From assembly GCA_044353165.1 (NCBI GenBank), contig JBILCM010000011.1:1-47575 (forward strand): a stretch of 47,575 bases of DNA, given 5' to 3'. The DNA comes from JBILCM01 sp044353165 (GTDB lineage: Bacteria; Bacillota; Bacilli; Paenibacillales; YIM-B00363). Positions within the stretch are counted from its first letter, which is position 1. Each line of letters starts with the position of its first letter. Below, in pieces: positions 16,990-25,033 of this stretch. The notes under the pieces were generated by a model. The model saw only the letters and a program-made list of their open reading frames with translations. It was not told the DNA's origin and did no database searches. The translations under genes were made by a program, and so were the position numbers.

Positions 16990-17049
16990 TGGATACACCC
17001 CCAAAATATGAATGATTCAATAAAAAAATGTTGAAATGATGTTGAATTA

Positions 17050-17123
17050 TCGGAGTAGCGGGATTCGAACCCACGGCCTCACCCACCCCAAGGGTGCGCG
17101 CTACCAGACTGCGCCATACCCCG
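17050..17123 (-). tRNA. tRNA-Pro, anticodon GGG
   Basis: A full cloverleaf on the minus strand. The acceptor arms CGGGGTA and TACTCCG pair with one G-U. The anticodon arm CACCC/GGGTG encloses a seven-base loop with GGG at positions 34-36. The T loop carries GGTTCGAATCC. The discriminator base is A at 17050, and CCA is not encoded, so it must be added after RNase Z cleavage. Confidence 0.95.
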
Positions 17124-17142
17124 ATATTTTACAACAAAAGTT

Positions 17143-17171
17143 ATTATAAACGGGTTCCAAAGGAATGTAAA
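17143..17171 (-). promoter_or_regulatory. Sigma-A promoter of tRNA-Pro (and probably mtrB)
   Basis: TTTACA (17166-17171) and TATAAT (17143-17148) with a 17-base spacer on the minus strand, about 20 bases before the tRNA 5' end. No other convincing promoter and no terminator lies between the tRNA and mtrB. Confidence 0.75.
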
Positions 17172-17184
17172 GTTAACAATGATA

Positions 17185-17220
17185 TAAAAAACCGTGAACT
17201 GAAAAGTATCACGGTTTTTT
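17185..17220 (-). terminator. Intrinsic terminator after hbs
   Basis: AAAAAACCGTGA and TCACGGTTTTTT arms around an 11-base loop. It has T runs on both strands and lies 33 bases beyond the hbs stop. It separates hbs from the tRNA-mtrB unit. Confidence 0.88.
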
Positions 17221-17252
17221 ATATTATCAGTTAAGATATGTATAATTTTCCT

Positions 17253-17525
17253 TTATTTTATTCCCTCTTTTAATGCTTTACCCGGTTTAAAAGCAGGAGT
17301 TTTGCTTGCTGCAATGTCAATTTCTTCACCGGTTTGTGGATTGCGTCCTTTGCGAGCCATTCGTTCCCGAACTTCAAAATTACCAAAACCTACAAGTTGT
17401 ACTTTCTCCCCTTGGTGCATAGCTTCCGTGATGGAGTCAAAAACCGCCTCAACCACGGTCGTAACTTCCTTCTTTGAAAGTCCCGTCGAATCAGCAACCT
17501 TTGAAATCAAATCCGTTTTGTTCAT
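17253..17525 (-). CDS. hbs: HU family DNA-binding protein
   Basis: Histone-like nucleoid protein that bends and compacts DNA. From the chosen ATG (MNKTDLISKVA, after GAGGAGGTGA) it has 90 residues, the normal length. It contains the HU signature GFGNFEVRERMARKGRNPQTGE and the KTPAFKPGKALK C-terminus. The open frame for eight more codons upstream contains the ribosome binding site itself. Flanked by spoIVA and mtrB as in B. subtilis; monocistronic, with a strong terminator. Confidence 0.97.
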   Translation of the reverse strand: MNKTDLISKVADSTGLSKKEVTTVVEAVFDSITEAMHQGEKVQLVGFGNFEVRERMARKGRNPQTGEEIDIAASKTPAFKPGKALKEGIK

Positions 17526-17582
17526 ACCAATCACCTCCTCGACAGGCACATCCTACTTACTCATGGTTTTTACGAATTTGTT

Positions 17583-17602
17583 CAACTTTATACGTAAAGT
17601 TG
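17583..17602. repeat. Small inverted repeat in the hbs upstream region
   Basis: CAACTTTA and TAAAGTTG separated by four bases, about 60 bases before the hbs start. It could be a 5' UTR stem or an operator; nothing else indicates which. Confidence 0.45.
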
Positions 17603-17679
17603 ATAATATCATAAAACATTACTGTCGAGAAAGGCAAGTTACTTGTGGTTTTCATGTAACATGATTTAAAATTAAAGAT

Positions 17680-17705
17680 GGCAGACTCCATATTGGTAGT
17701 CTGCC
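17680..17705 (-). terminator. Hairpin after spoIVA, probable terminator
   Basis: GGCAGACT and AGTCTGCC arms with a 10-base loop, nine bases beyond the spoIVA stop. The following minus-strand sequence is T-rich but has no clean run, so termination may be partial. Confidence 0.65.
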
Positions 17706-17713
17706 GATCAGCA

Positions 17714-19192
17714 TCATAGGATAATTGCGATCAACCCTCCTGATCCTTCATTAATTATTCGTCCCAAGGTTTCCTGTAATTTATATCGCGCGTTATCAGG
17801 CATCATCGTTAACTTGCCTTGAATACCTTCCCTTACAATTGAATGAAGTGAACGACCAAAGATGTCTGATTCCCATATTTTCACAGGGTTTTCTTCAAAA
17901 TCTTGCATTAAGTAACGTACAAGCTCTTCCGATTGTTTTTCTGTTCCTATGATGGGCGCAAACTCACTTTCAACATCAACTCGAATCATATGGATTGATG
18001 GCGCAGTCGCTTTAAGTCTAACACCAAATCGTGATCCTTGCCGAATGAGTTCAGGTTCATCAAGTGTCATTTCTTCAAGAGAAGGGGCTGCAATACCATA
18101 TCCTGTATTTTTAACCATTTCCAAAGATTCAGAGAACCGGTCGTATTCACGTTTTGCATGTGTGAATTCTACCATCAATTGTAACAAATGATCCTTACCT
18201 CTTATTTCTGTACCCACGACCTCCATCAGAATGTTATCGTATAATTCGTCTGGAGCATATAAATCAATTTCTGCCACACCTTGACCCATATTCATACCTG
18301 ATAAACCTGCTCGCTCTATAAAATCATAATTTCCGAAAAATCCTACAACACGATTTACATCTCGTAAACGTCGGATGTCTTTAACCGTTTCTCTTACTGA
18401 TTTTTCGAAACTGGCTCGTAGCCAATGTTTCTCATCTAATACCATCACCCAACTAGGCAAGTTGACATTGACTTCATGAACGGGAAATTCATAGAGCGCT
18501 TCCCGCAAACACCCGTAAATCTCTTCTTCCGTCATCGTTGCAACACTTGATGCAATAACAGGTATGTCATATTGTCTTTCAAGTTCATTCCGTAATTGTA
18601 TCGTCTCTTGATGGTTCGGGTTTGTCGAGTTAATAATCATAATGAAAGGCTTTCCGACTTCTTTTAGTTCGTCCACAACACGCCGCTCAGCATCTTCATA
18701 AGATGTGCGAGGAATATCGGATATCGAACCATCAGTCGTTACAACAACACCAATCGTAGAGTGCTCTTGTATCACTTTTCGAGTGCCTATTTCGGCAGCT
18801 TCTTGAAAAGGGATCGGATCCTCAAACCAAGGCGTAGAAACCATCCTCGGACCGTTCTCATCCTCGTAACCTTTTGCACCCAGAACGGTATAACCTACAC
18901 AATCCACCATCCTTACATTCACTTCTAGTCCCTCTGTTACAGAAACTTTGACAGCATGATTTGGTACAAACTTAGGTTCTGTTGTCATAATGGTTCTTCC
19001 AGATGCACTTTGTGGAAGTTCATCAATCGCACGAGCTCGTTCTGCTTCGTTTAACATGTTTGGTAGCACGATCGTTTCCATGAACCGCTTGATGAATGTT
19101 GATTTACCCGTGCGGACAGCACCTACAACACCCAGGTAAATATCGCCGCCTGTCCGTTCAGCAATGTCTTTAAAAATATCAATTTTTTCCAA
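17714..19192 (-). CDS. spoIVA: Stage IV sporulation protein A (spore coat morphogenetic ATPase)
   Basis: ATPase that polymerises on the outer forespore surface and anchors the spore coat. It has 492 residues, the same as in B. subtilis. The Walker A motif is G24-AVRT-G29-K30-S31-T32, with the extreme N-terminus EKIDIFKDIAERTGGDIYLG highly typical. The start is TTG, after GGAGGAG. It has its own upstream region, isolated by the YphF-operon terminator. A CATACATAT box there resembles a sigma-E -10, but I could not find a matching -35, so mother-cell control is inferred from the family. Confidence 0.97.
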   Translation of the reverse strand: MEKIDIFKDIAERTGGDIYLGVVGAVRTGKSTFIKRFMETIVLPNMLNEAERARAIDELPQSASGRTIMTTEPKFVPNHAVKVSVTEGLEVNVRMVDCVGYTVLGAKGYEDENGPRMVSTPWFEDPIPFQEAAEIGTRKVIQEHSTIGVVVTTDGSISDIPRTSYEDAERRVVDELKEVGKPFIMIINSTNPNHQETIQLRNELERQYDIPVIASSVATMTEEEIYGCLREALYEFPVHEVNVNLPSWVMVLDEKHWLRASFEKSVRETVKDIRRLRDVNRVVGFFGNYDFIERAGLSGMNMGQGVAEIDLYAPDELYDNILMEVVGTEIRGKDHLLQLMVEFTHAKREYDRFSESLEMVKNTGYGIAAPSLEEMTLDEPELIRQGSRFGVRLKATAPSIHMIRVDVESEFAPIIGTEKQSEELVRYLMQDFEENPVKIWESDIFGRSLHSIVREGIQGKLTMMPDNARYKLQETLGRIINEGSGGLIAIIL

Positions 19193-19295
19193 TGATTACT
19201 CCTCCAGTTCATAGTATCTTTAAAACTCGTACATACAAATGGACTAGTAAAAAATATATGTATGTTTTTCTTGATTATGCCATCTGTTTCATCAC

Positions 19296-19331
19296 AAAAA
19301 AAACCGACATGCAAGAAAAAATGCATGACGG
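19296..19331 (-). terminator. Intrinsic terminator after the YphF-like gene
   Basis: CCGACATGCA and TGCATGACGG arms (one A-A mismatch), followed on the minus strand by eight T residues. It closes the operon that begins with the DUF2768 gene. Confidence 0.85.
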
Positions 19332-19343
19332 CAGTGAAAAACC

Positions 19344-20081
19344 TTATTTGTTCGGAGAAGTTATTTGCGGTTCGCCATTGAGCCAGTAATAGGGATATGA
19401 CTTGACAGGAACATACGGTGAATTTTCAATTAAAAATGTCCTTAAATCTAGTTTAGAGTTATATTCACGTTGATTTTGTTTTTGCAACAAATTATAAATT
19501 TCTAAACCATAATCTATCACAACATCTCCTGAATCACTCAATAAAAAAGGCAGGAAATTTTCTGAATACATACTTTGAATTTGTTCTTCATTCGAATTAA
19601 GAAGCTTAAAATCCAACGAATAAAAACCTGTTGATATTTTGCTGCCAAACGGTAATTTCCCATCATGCGATAATGCATATCGATTCACTTTCTTCTGCAA
19701 TTCATCTGCTTGTTGGAAAATGGATATATCCATAAGTTTTACTTTGGGTGAAGTTTCCGGGGTTAAAAGTAAATAATAGTATTTACCTCCGTTCTCGAAT
19801 GCATTCTTTGGAATACTGCTTAACAATTGCGATTGTATCAACTTTCTTAAATCAAGTATGTATTTTTCGTAAATAGGAGTGGCTTCTGTACTATTCTTTA
19901 TTGGATAAGTTTTATTTTTTTCGAAGTAATTTTCAACGGCGGATTGAACTCGATTAATTTCCTCATTCACAAACGCTGGGTTGTCTTTTTGACGTTCGAT
20001 TTCTTCACTGTACATACAGCCCGATGTAAAAACTACTAACAAAAACAGAATCAAAAAATGTTTGATTACAACGTTCACCAC
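19344..20081 (-). CDS. yphF: YphF-like lipoprotein
   Basis: A 245-residue predicted lipoprotein. A basic start and hydrophobic stretch end in the lipobox TSGC at about residue 22, so it should be attached to the outer face of the membrane. The rest is soluble and rich in Tyr, Lys and Asn; blocks such as TPIYEKYILDLRKL recall B. subtilis YphF, which is also next to spoIVA and of similar size. The name rests on this recalled likeness and position. The start is GTG; it overlaps the upstream ferredoxin gene by seven bases. Function unknown. Confidence 0.7.
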   Translation of the reverse strand: MVNVVIKHFLILFLLVVFTSGCMYSEEIERQKDNPAFVNEEINRVQSAVENYFEKNKTYPIKNSTEATPIYEKYILDLRKLIQSQLLSSIPKNAFENGGKYYYLLLTPETSPKVKLMDISIFQQADELQKKVNRYALSHDGKLPFGSKISTGFYSLDFKLLNSNEEQIQSMYSENFLPFLLSDSGDVVIDYGLEIYNLLQKQNQREYNSKLDLRTFLIENSPYVPVKSYPYYWLNGEPQITSPNK

Positions 20082-20422
20082 AATGTACCCCCCTCTTCAT
20101 TTTTCATTAACTCCATCTGTCGTCGAACCGCTGCCCTCATCGGGTCCTCCGGAATTTGGACAACAACATCAGTAAGGATACAAGCCTGACAAGCCAATCT
20201 CACACCTTCATGAACTAAACTCCCCAACTTTCTTCGTTCACTGTCTTTTATTTTCTCTAATGCACTTGGTGTTTTTATTGTCACTTTACACATTAAGCAA
20301 CCTGAGACACCACCACAACGTGAACGAATGTGTACACCAGCTTTACGGCTTGCTGCTAGAATGGAGGTCCCTGGTCGGACATTGATTTTATGATTCCCGG
20401 GCAAAAATGTTACTTCAAGCAT
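20075..20422 (-). CDS. [2Fe-2S] ferredoxin-like protein, second of two
   Basis: A 115-residue protein with the plant/adrenodoxin-type cluster motif C36-x5-C42-x2-C45-x32-C78, inside RSRCGGVSGCLMCKV and RLACQAC. An extra C81 follows the fourth ligand. It should be a soluble one-electron carrier. The C-terminal 25 residues (DPMRAAVRRQMELMKNEEGG) form a charged tail not needed for the fold. It is in an operon after a nucleotidyltransferase gene and before the YphF-like lipoprotein. Its redox partner is unknown. Confidence 0.85.
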   Translation of the reverse strand: MLEVTFLPGNHKINVRPGTSILAASRKAGVHIRSRCGGVSGCLMCKVTIKTPSALEKIKDSERRKLGSLVHEGVRLACQACILTDVVVQIPEDPMRAAVRRQMELMKNEEGGTLW

Positions 20423-20439
20423 AATGCATCCCCAATACT

Positions 20440-21036
20440 TTATAATAACGACTTATGCTCGATTTGGAGAAGATGGCTCAAACGATGGATCCAAGCTTCA
20501 TCAAACTGATTTTTTCGAACAATTTCTCTTAAAGCAGGAATTGTTTCATGCAAATGTTTTCTCATGTAATTCGAAATAATGAGGTATCGATCTGGCCGTT
20601 CGCGCATTAAATTAAATATGAATTCATGTGCCATTGGCATGACCATCACACTTACACCCGAAAGGTGAACTTCCGTTGCTAAAGGAACCATCGTGTCGCG
20701 AATGTCAATTAAATAAGTTGCTCCAGGAACTCTTACTTCGAATCCAGCAACAAGTTCGACCGTTACACCTGAAATTTTGTAATGTGACAATACAGAACAA
20801 TACCGATCCGTCTTACTATATGCTGGTTCATCAACCGCAAAATGCTTTAAATTTTCATGAAGAATCCCAGAATTAGAATAATCCACATATATATCTATAT
20901 CCCTTGGCATTGAACCTATTGGGATTCCTTGCAGCAACAAACCGCAACTTCCTCCAATTAACCAAGGCACATCATTATGATTCCAATACGAATCAATCGC
21001 TACAATGGTCTGTTCCAGCAATGCTGGAATATTCAC
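20440..21036 (-). CDS. Nucleotidyltransferase-fold protein
   Basis: About 198 residues. The N-terminal half has the pol-beta nucleotidyltransferase signature: IGGSCGLLLQG followed by PRDIDIYVD, giving the GGS and the paired metal-binding Asp (DxD). The later carboxylate expected for catalysis may be in VTVELVAGFEV. A GTG start is chosen, 8 bases after GAGG, over the GTG inside that site. The C-terminal half (RPDRYLIISNYMRKHLHETIPAL) is helical. The target (RNA, protein or small molecule) cannot be told. It sits between two ferredoxin genes. Confidence 0.75.
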   Translation of the reverse strand: MNIPALLEQTIVAIDSYWNHNDVPWLIGGSCGLLLQGIPIGSMPRDIDIYVDYSNSGILHENLKHFAVDEPAYSKTDRYCSVLSHYKISGVTVELVAGFEVRVPGATYLIDIRDTMVPLATEVHLSGVSVMVMPMAHEFIFNLMRERPDRYLIISNYMRKHLHETIPALREIVRKNQFDEAWIHRLSHLLQIEHKSLL

Positions 21037-21051
21037 TTTGAACACCTCAAA

Positions 21052-21345
21052 TTAAAAATATGTTTTATTAATTGCATTAATATTTCCGACATTCATTACT
21101 TTTGCTTGACAACCTAACCTATATCCTGTTTGAATCTCTTCCTCGTCAAGACAATCAAGTTCGAGGTCTGTTGGTTTCGACAATAGATCTATACCTTCTT
21201 GGACAAAACAACGACATCGGGCACAAGTCCCCCGTTTACAGGAAAAATCAAAATCAATATTGTGCAACATGGCGTGGTCTAGAATTGTTTTTCCAATTTG
21301 AATATCTAATGTTGCTCTCTTAGTACGACCCTTAATCATTAACAC
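21052..21345 (-). CDS. [2Fe-2S] ferredoxin-like protein, first of two
   Basis: A 97-residue protein with a canonical plant-type cluster motif C36-x4-C41-x2-C44-x34-C79, within FSCKRGTCARCRCFV and YRLGCQAKV. Additional cysteines are C46 and C65. It is only distantly like the second ferredoxin of the same operon (different Cys spacing), so they are not a recent duplication. The GTG start at 21345 is well placed after GGAGG; an ATG two codons later is possible. Confidence 0.85.
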   Translation of the reverse strand: MLMIKGRTKRATLDIQIGKTILDHAMLHNIDFDFSCKRGTCARCRCFVQEGIDLLSKPTDLELDCLDEEEIQTGYRLGCQAKVMNVGNINAINKTYF

Positions 21346-21372
21346 TCCGTAACCCTCCGTGGTTCCAAAACA

Positions 21373-21552
21373 TTACATGATCGACACAAGTGCATACAAT
21401 AATATGGGTATAAACAACAGGAATGCGATGAACGTTATGATCCCGCGTAATATACCTTTTGGTCGAGTTCTTGCATAACTTATCAGCAATGAAGCCAAAG
21501 CCATTAAACCGATTGCAACGAATGATGCCCACATTTTGTCAAGAGAACTCAT
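21373..21552 (-). CDS. yphE: DUF2768 small membrane protein (YphE-like)
   Basis: About 59 residues with two hydrophobic segments, SFVAIGLMALASLLISYA and IITFIAFLLFIPILLYALV, joined by a basic loop ARTRPKGILRG. This is the pattern of B. subtilis YphE, found in the same place beside gpsA. The ATG ten bases after GGGG is preferred to the one three codons earlier, which lies against the ribosome binding site. First gene of the operon running to the YphF-like gene. Function unknown. Confidence 0.75.
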   Translation of the reverse strand: MSSLDKMWASFVAIGLMALASLLISYARTRPKGILRGIITFIAFLLFIPILLYALVSIM

Positions 21553-21590
21553 ATCAAACATACCCCTTGAAAATATTCATTATAGGTTAA

Positions 21591-21601
21591 ATTATAACAT
21601 A
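21591..21601 (-). promoter_or_regulatory. Extended -10 promoter before the DUF2768-ferredoxin operon
   Basis: ATG-T-TATAAT on the minus strand, with only a weak -35 (TTGGGA at 19 bases). It follows the SpoVIF-like gene terminator and precedes the DUF2768 gene by about 40 bases. Confidence 0.5.
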
Positions 21602-21631
21602 TCTAATCTTTATATTCCCAACAACCAACAA

Positions 21632-21658
21632 AAAACACCCCACAATTAAAGGTGTTTT
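21632..21658 (-). terminator. Intrinsic terminator after the SpoVIF-like gene
   Basis: AAAACACC and GGTGTTTT arms with an 11-base loop and T runs on the minus strand. It lies 12 bases past the stop. Confidence 0.88.
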
Positions 21659-21670
21659 TCGGATAATTCA

Positions 21671-21946
21671 TTATTTTTTCATGATTGTTTTCATCAATTG
21701 TTCTAGATTCGTTACATTCAATCCACTTTTCTTTACGGCTGTGATAATCTCTTTTGTTGTTGTCTCTGAAACGGGTATTCCGGCCATTGTGGAAACTTGT
21801 TGAATTAATTTTTTAAGTTCTGTCTCATTCTTTACTGTTGAAGGTTTTATATGCCCCGCCAGTTTGTGAATGTCCTTCTCGGTGATGGATTTACCGGTTC
21901 TTTTTTTTACTGTGTTTAGAACATCTTTCCCGATCTGATCACTCAT
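21671..21946 (-). CDS. spoVIF: Stage VI sporulation protein F-like
   Basis: A 91-residue, Lys-rich helical protein. VKKRTGKSITEKDIHKLAGH and LKKLIQQVSTMAGIPVS match the recalled SpoVIF (YjcC) pattern, a late mother-cell regulator of coat assembly in B. subtilis. The ATG after GGAGGAGG is chosen; the frame is open for 22 more codons without a second site. It follows gpsA on the same strand with 81 bases between. The assignment is by recalled similarity, so moderate. Confidence 0.7.
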   Translation of the reverse strand: MSDQIGKDVLNTVKKRTGKSITEKDIHKLAGHIKPSTVKNETELKKLIQQVSTMAGIPVSETTTKEIITAVKKSGLNVTNLEQLMKTIMKK

Positions 21947-22027
21947 AATTAGCCTCCTCCGCAATTTCTGTATCTTATGTTCATCGTTTGCGGAAGGTTT
22001 GGGCGAATACATCGATTCAAAAATTAA

Positions 22028-23059
22028 TTATTTTTGAATAAAAGTTTCAGCATGGCCATCAATTTCGAAAGTTTTCCCTCGCCCCATGAGTTGTTCAACG
22101 GCAACCCTAGGGTTTTTACCATCAAATAAGACGGCATACAATTGAGTCGCTATAGGCATTTCGACCTTATAACGGTCAGCTAAATCGATCGCTGCTTTCG
22201 TGGTGCGCACACCTTCAACTACCATGCCCATCTGCTTAAGAACTACATCTAACGGGCTTCCATTTGCTATTTCATACCCCGCACGCCAATTACGACTATG
22301 TTTACTCGTACAAGTAACGACCAAATCTCCTATTCCTGCTAATCCTGCGAATGTTAATGGGTTAGCGCCCATCGCAACACCTAGCCGTGCTATTTCGGTT
22401 AAACCACGTGTCACCAGAGCTGCTCTTGCATTATCGCCAAAGCCAAGACCATCGGACATGCCGGCACCGATCGCTATAATATTTTTTAGAGCACCCGCCA
22501 CTTCTACTCCTATAACATCCGGATTCGTGTATACACGAAAATATGGAGTAATAAATAAATCCTGTGTTGCTTCAGCGTTAGGTTGAAACTTTGAGGCAAC
22601 GACTACTGTCGTAGGGCAGCGACGAATCACTTCTTCAGCATGGCTAGGTCCCGATAATACAACGATACCTTCGGGGTTGCACTGTGGAAGTTCAGATGCA
22701 ATAACTTCAGACATTCTTAATAACGTGTTTGATTCGAAACCCTTTGTTGCATGAATAATGAGTTGATGGGGCAAAACATAGTTCCGCGTTTTTCGAACTA
22801 CCTCTCTCATTGCAGATGAAGGGGCTACGAACAATAAGACTTCCCCAAATTCAACAGCTTCCGCAATGTTGGTTGTGGCCCGGATCGGGTTTGGGAATAT
22901 GTATTCGGAGAAATATTTGCGATTTGTGTGAGTTGTATTGATTTCGTGGGCTTGATGTTCATTGTGTGTCCAAATAAGGACATCCCTTTGTTGTTCAGCT
23001 AAAACAGATGCTAAAGCTGTCCCCCAACTGCCCGCAACAAACAGCGTTACTTTCCTCAT
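22028..23059 (-). CDS. gpsA: Glycerol-3-phosphate dehydrogenase [NAD(P)+]
   Basis: Reduces dihydroxyacetone phosphate to sn-glycerol 3-phosphate for phospholipid synthesis. From the ATG after GAGGGG it has 343 residues, the usual size. The N-terminal Rossmann turn reads VAGSWGTALA, where the first glycine position is Ala-Gly instead of the common G-A-G-S-W-G. Further signatures are GVEVAGALKNIIAIGAGMSDGLGFGDNARAAL and RNWRAGYEIANG. It follows plsY closely, so G3P and acyltransferase supply are co-expressed. Confidence 0.96.
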   Translation of the reverse strand: MRKVTLFVAGSWGTALASVLAEQQRDVLIWTHNEHQAHEINTTHTNRKYFSEYIFPNPIRATTNIAEAVEFGEVLLFVAPSSAMREVVRKTRNYVLPHQLIIHATKGFESNTLLRMSEVIASELPQCNPEGIVVLSGPSHAEEVIRRCPTTVVVASKFQPNAEATQDLFITPYFRVYTNPDVIGVEVAGALKNIIAIGAGMSDGLGFGDNARAALVTRGLTEIARLGVAMGANPLTFAGLAGIGDLVVTCTSKHSRNWRAGYEIANGSPLDVVLKQMGMVVEGVRTTKAAIDLADRYKVEMPIATQLYAVLFDGKNPRVAVEQLMGRGKTFEIDGHAETFIQK

Positions 23060-23072
23060 CCCATATTTCCCC

Positions 23073-23681
23073 TCATGTTCTTTCGCGGCGAAAAGAAAGT
23101 TTATTTTCATTCCCTGTAAGCAGTTTTACTACGTTGCCGCGGTGCTTGTATAGCGCCAACAATGCAATTACGATGCTAAAGAGGATCAACTCCATTTCTC
23201 TACCAAACCATAGTAAAGATAGAGGTAGCAGGGAAGTAAATAACAATGAACCTAAAGAAACATAACGTGTTATAAAAATTGCTGCAATCCCAAAAAATCC
23301 TGCGACAAGACCCGGAATCAAACAGAGTGTAGCGACGACACCGATCGTTGTTGCAATGCCTTTACCGCCTCGGAACGAAAAAAATATAGGCCAATTGTGA
23401 CCTAATATGACAGCTAAACCCGATAATATAGGAATTATGATGTCATCAGGATGGATCCACCCGCCAATCCAAACCGCGAGAACACCTTTGGCAATATCTA
23501 ATGCAAGTACAATCAGCGCGGGAACAACCCCCAGTATGCGTAGTGTATTCGTCGCACCTGCATTCCCGCTTCCATGTTTACGAATATCTATCCCTCGAAA
23601 CAGTCTCCCAAAAATAAAACTAAAACTAATGGAACCAATCATATAACCTAGAACTGAGGCAACGATATAATTGATTAACAT
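23073..23681 (-). CDS. plsY: Glycerol-3-phosphate acyltransferase PlsY
   Basis: Membrane enzyme that acylates glycerol 3-phosphate from acyl phosphate, starting phosphatidic acid synthesis. The 202 residues form about five hydrophobic segments with the conserved motifs GSISFSF, RKHGSGNAGATNTLR and FFSFRGGKGIATTIG. It lies between der and gpsA on the same strand, and its start is three bases beyond the der stop. Confidence 0.96.
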   Translation of the reverse strand: MLINYIVASVLGYMIGSISFSFIFGRLFRGIDIRKHGSGNAGATNTLRILGVVPALIVLALDIAKGVLAVWIGGWIHPDDIIIPILSGLAVILGHNWPIFFSFRGGKGIATTIGVVATLCLIPGLVAGFFGIAAIFITRYVSLGSLLFTSLLPLSLLWFGREMELILFSIVIALLALYKHRGNVVKLLTGNENKLSFRRERT

Positions 23682-23684
23682 GCC

Positions 23685-25010
23685 TTACGACTCCCCTTCA
23701 TTTTTTTGACGCAGAAACAATCGAATCGGTGTCCCTTCGAATGGAAATACGTTACGGATTTGATTTTCAATGTATCTTTCGTACGAAAAATGCATCAACT
23801 CAGGATCGTTCACAAAGATTACAAAGCTCGGCGGCTTTACAGTAATCTGTGTCATATAATTTAATCGAAGTCTGCGCCCCTGATCACTAGGTGGAGGGTT
23901 CAAGGCAACGGCATCAGCCAATACATCATTCAATAGATGCGTTGATATTCTTAAAGCATGTTGTTCTGCTACATGTTGAATCACGGGAAGCAACTTATGA
24001 AGTCGTTGCTTTGTAACTGCTGATATAAATAACAAAGGTGCGTATGACATAAATTGAAAGTGATTACGGAAGTTTTCAGTGAAATGCTGCATCGTTTTGT
24101 CGTCTTTGTGAACCAAATCCCACTTATTGATAATGAAAATTACAGCTCTACCGGCTTCATGTGCATAACCTGCTATGTGCTTGTCCTGCTCGATGATACC
24201 TTCTTCCCCATTGATAACAACGAGTACGACATCGGTGCGCTCAATCGCTTGCATTGCACGCATTACACTATATTTTTCAGTGGATTCATATACCTTGCCA
24301 CGTTTTCGAATACCAGCTGTATCTATTAGTACATATTTTTGGCCATCACGTTCAAAAGGTGTATCTATCGCATCTCGTGTAGTTCCAGCAATATCACTGA
24401 CTATGACACGTTCTTCTCCTAAGATTGCGTTCACCAATGAGGATTTTCCGACGTTTGGTCGACCTATACATGCAATTTTTATAACATCTTCGCCGTACTC
24501 CTCAAAATCTTTTTTTGACATTTTTTCAACTAATTCATCCAACAAATCTCCAATACCTATCCCATGAGTACCTGAAACGACAATAGGATCTCCCAAACCA
24601 AGCGAATAAAATTCAAATGCATCTTCATGTTTTGCAGGATTGTCCATTTTGTTGATTGCAAGTACTATAGGTTTATTGGAACGAAACAACATTTGGGCGA
24701 TGATTTCATCCGCCGGTGTAATTCCAGACTTTCCTTCTGCTACAAAGAGAATGACATCTGCTTCATCAACCGCCAACTCCGCCTGTGCCTTGACCTGTTT
24801 GAGCAGTTCATCTTCTGTGTATATTTCGATTCCGCCTGTGTCTACAACGCTGAATTTGACCCCGTTCCATTCACTGCTTCCGTATATTCGATCCCGAGTA
24901 ACCCCGGGTTTATCTTCAACGATTGCAAGCTTTTCCCCAATCATTCGATTAAAAAGGGTTGATTTGCCTACATTCGGTCGTCCCACAATCGCGACGATCG
25001 GTCTCGACAT
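23685..25010 (-). CDS. der: Ribosome-associated GTPase Der (EngA)
   Basis: Essential GTPase for 50S subunit assembly. The 441-residue protein has two tandem G domains, each opening with GRPNVGKS (about residues 10-17 and 186-193), and DTAGIRKRG and DTGGIE switch II blocks. NKMD and NKWD are the guanine-specificity motifs. A KH-like domain follows from about residue 350. AGGAG precedes the ATG. Confidence 0.97.
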   Translation of the reverse strand: MSRPIVAIVGRPNVGKSTLFNRMIGEKLAIVEDKPGVTRDRIYGSSEWNGVKFSVVDTGGIEIYTEDELLKQVKAQAELAVDEADVILFVAEGKSGITPADEIIAQMLFRSNKPIVLAINKMDNPAKHEDAFEFYSLGLGDPIVVSGTHGIGIGDLLDELVEKMSKKDFEEYGEDVIKIACIGRPNVGKSSLVNAILGEERVIVSDIAGTTRDAIDTPFERDGQKYVLIDTAGIRKRGKVYESTEKYSVMRAMQAIERTDVVLVVINGEEGIIEQDKHIAGYAHEAGRAVIFIINKWDLVHKDDKTMQHFTENFRNHFQFMSYAPLLFISAVTKQRLHKLLPVIQHVAEQHALRISTHLLNDVLADAVALNPPPSDQGRRLRLNYMTQITVKPPSFVIFVNDPELMHFSYERYIENQIRNVFPFEGTPIRLFLRQKNEGES

Positions 25011-25033
25011 ATGTACACTCCTAACGTGATGAA

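Noticed and set aside
19193..19295. A sigma-E promoter of spoIVA
   Set aside because: CATACATAT resembles a -10, but no -35 stands at the right distance; left as a remark in the gene entry.
22200..22586. Plus-strand open frame of 128 codons opposite gpsA
   Set aside because: Antisense shadow of a conserved gene, no domain and no start signal.
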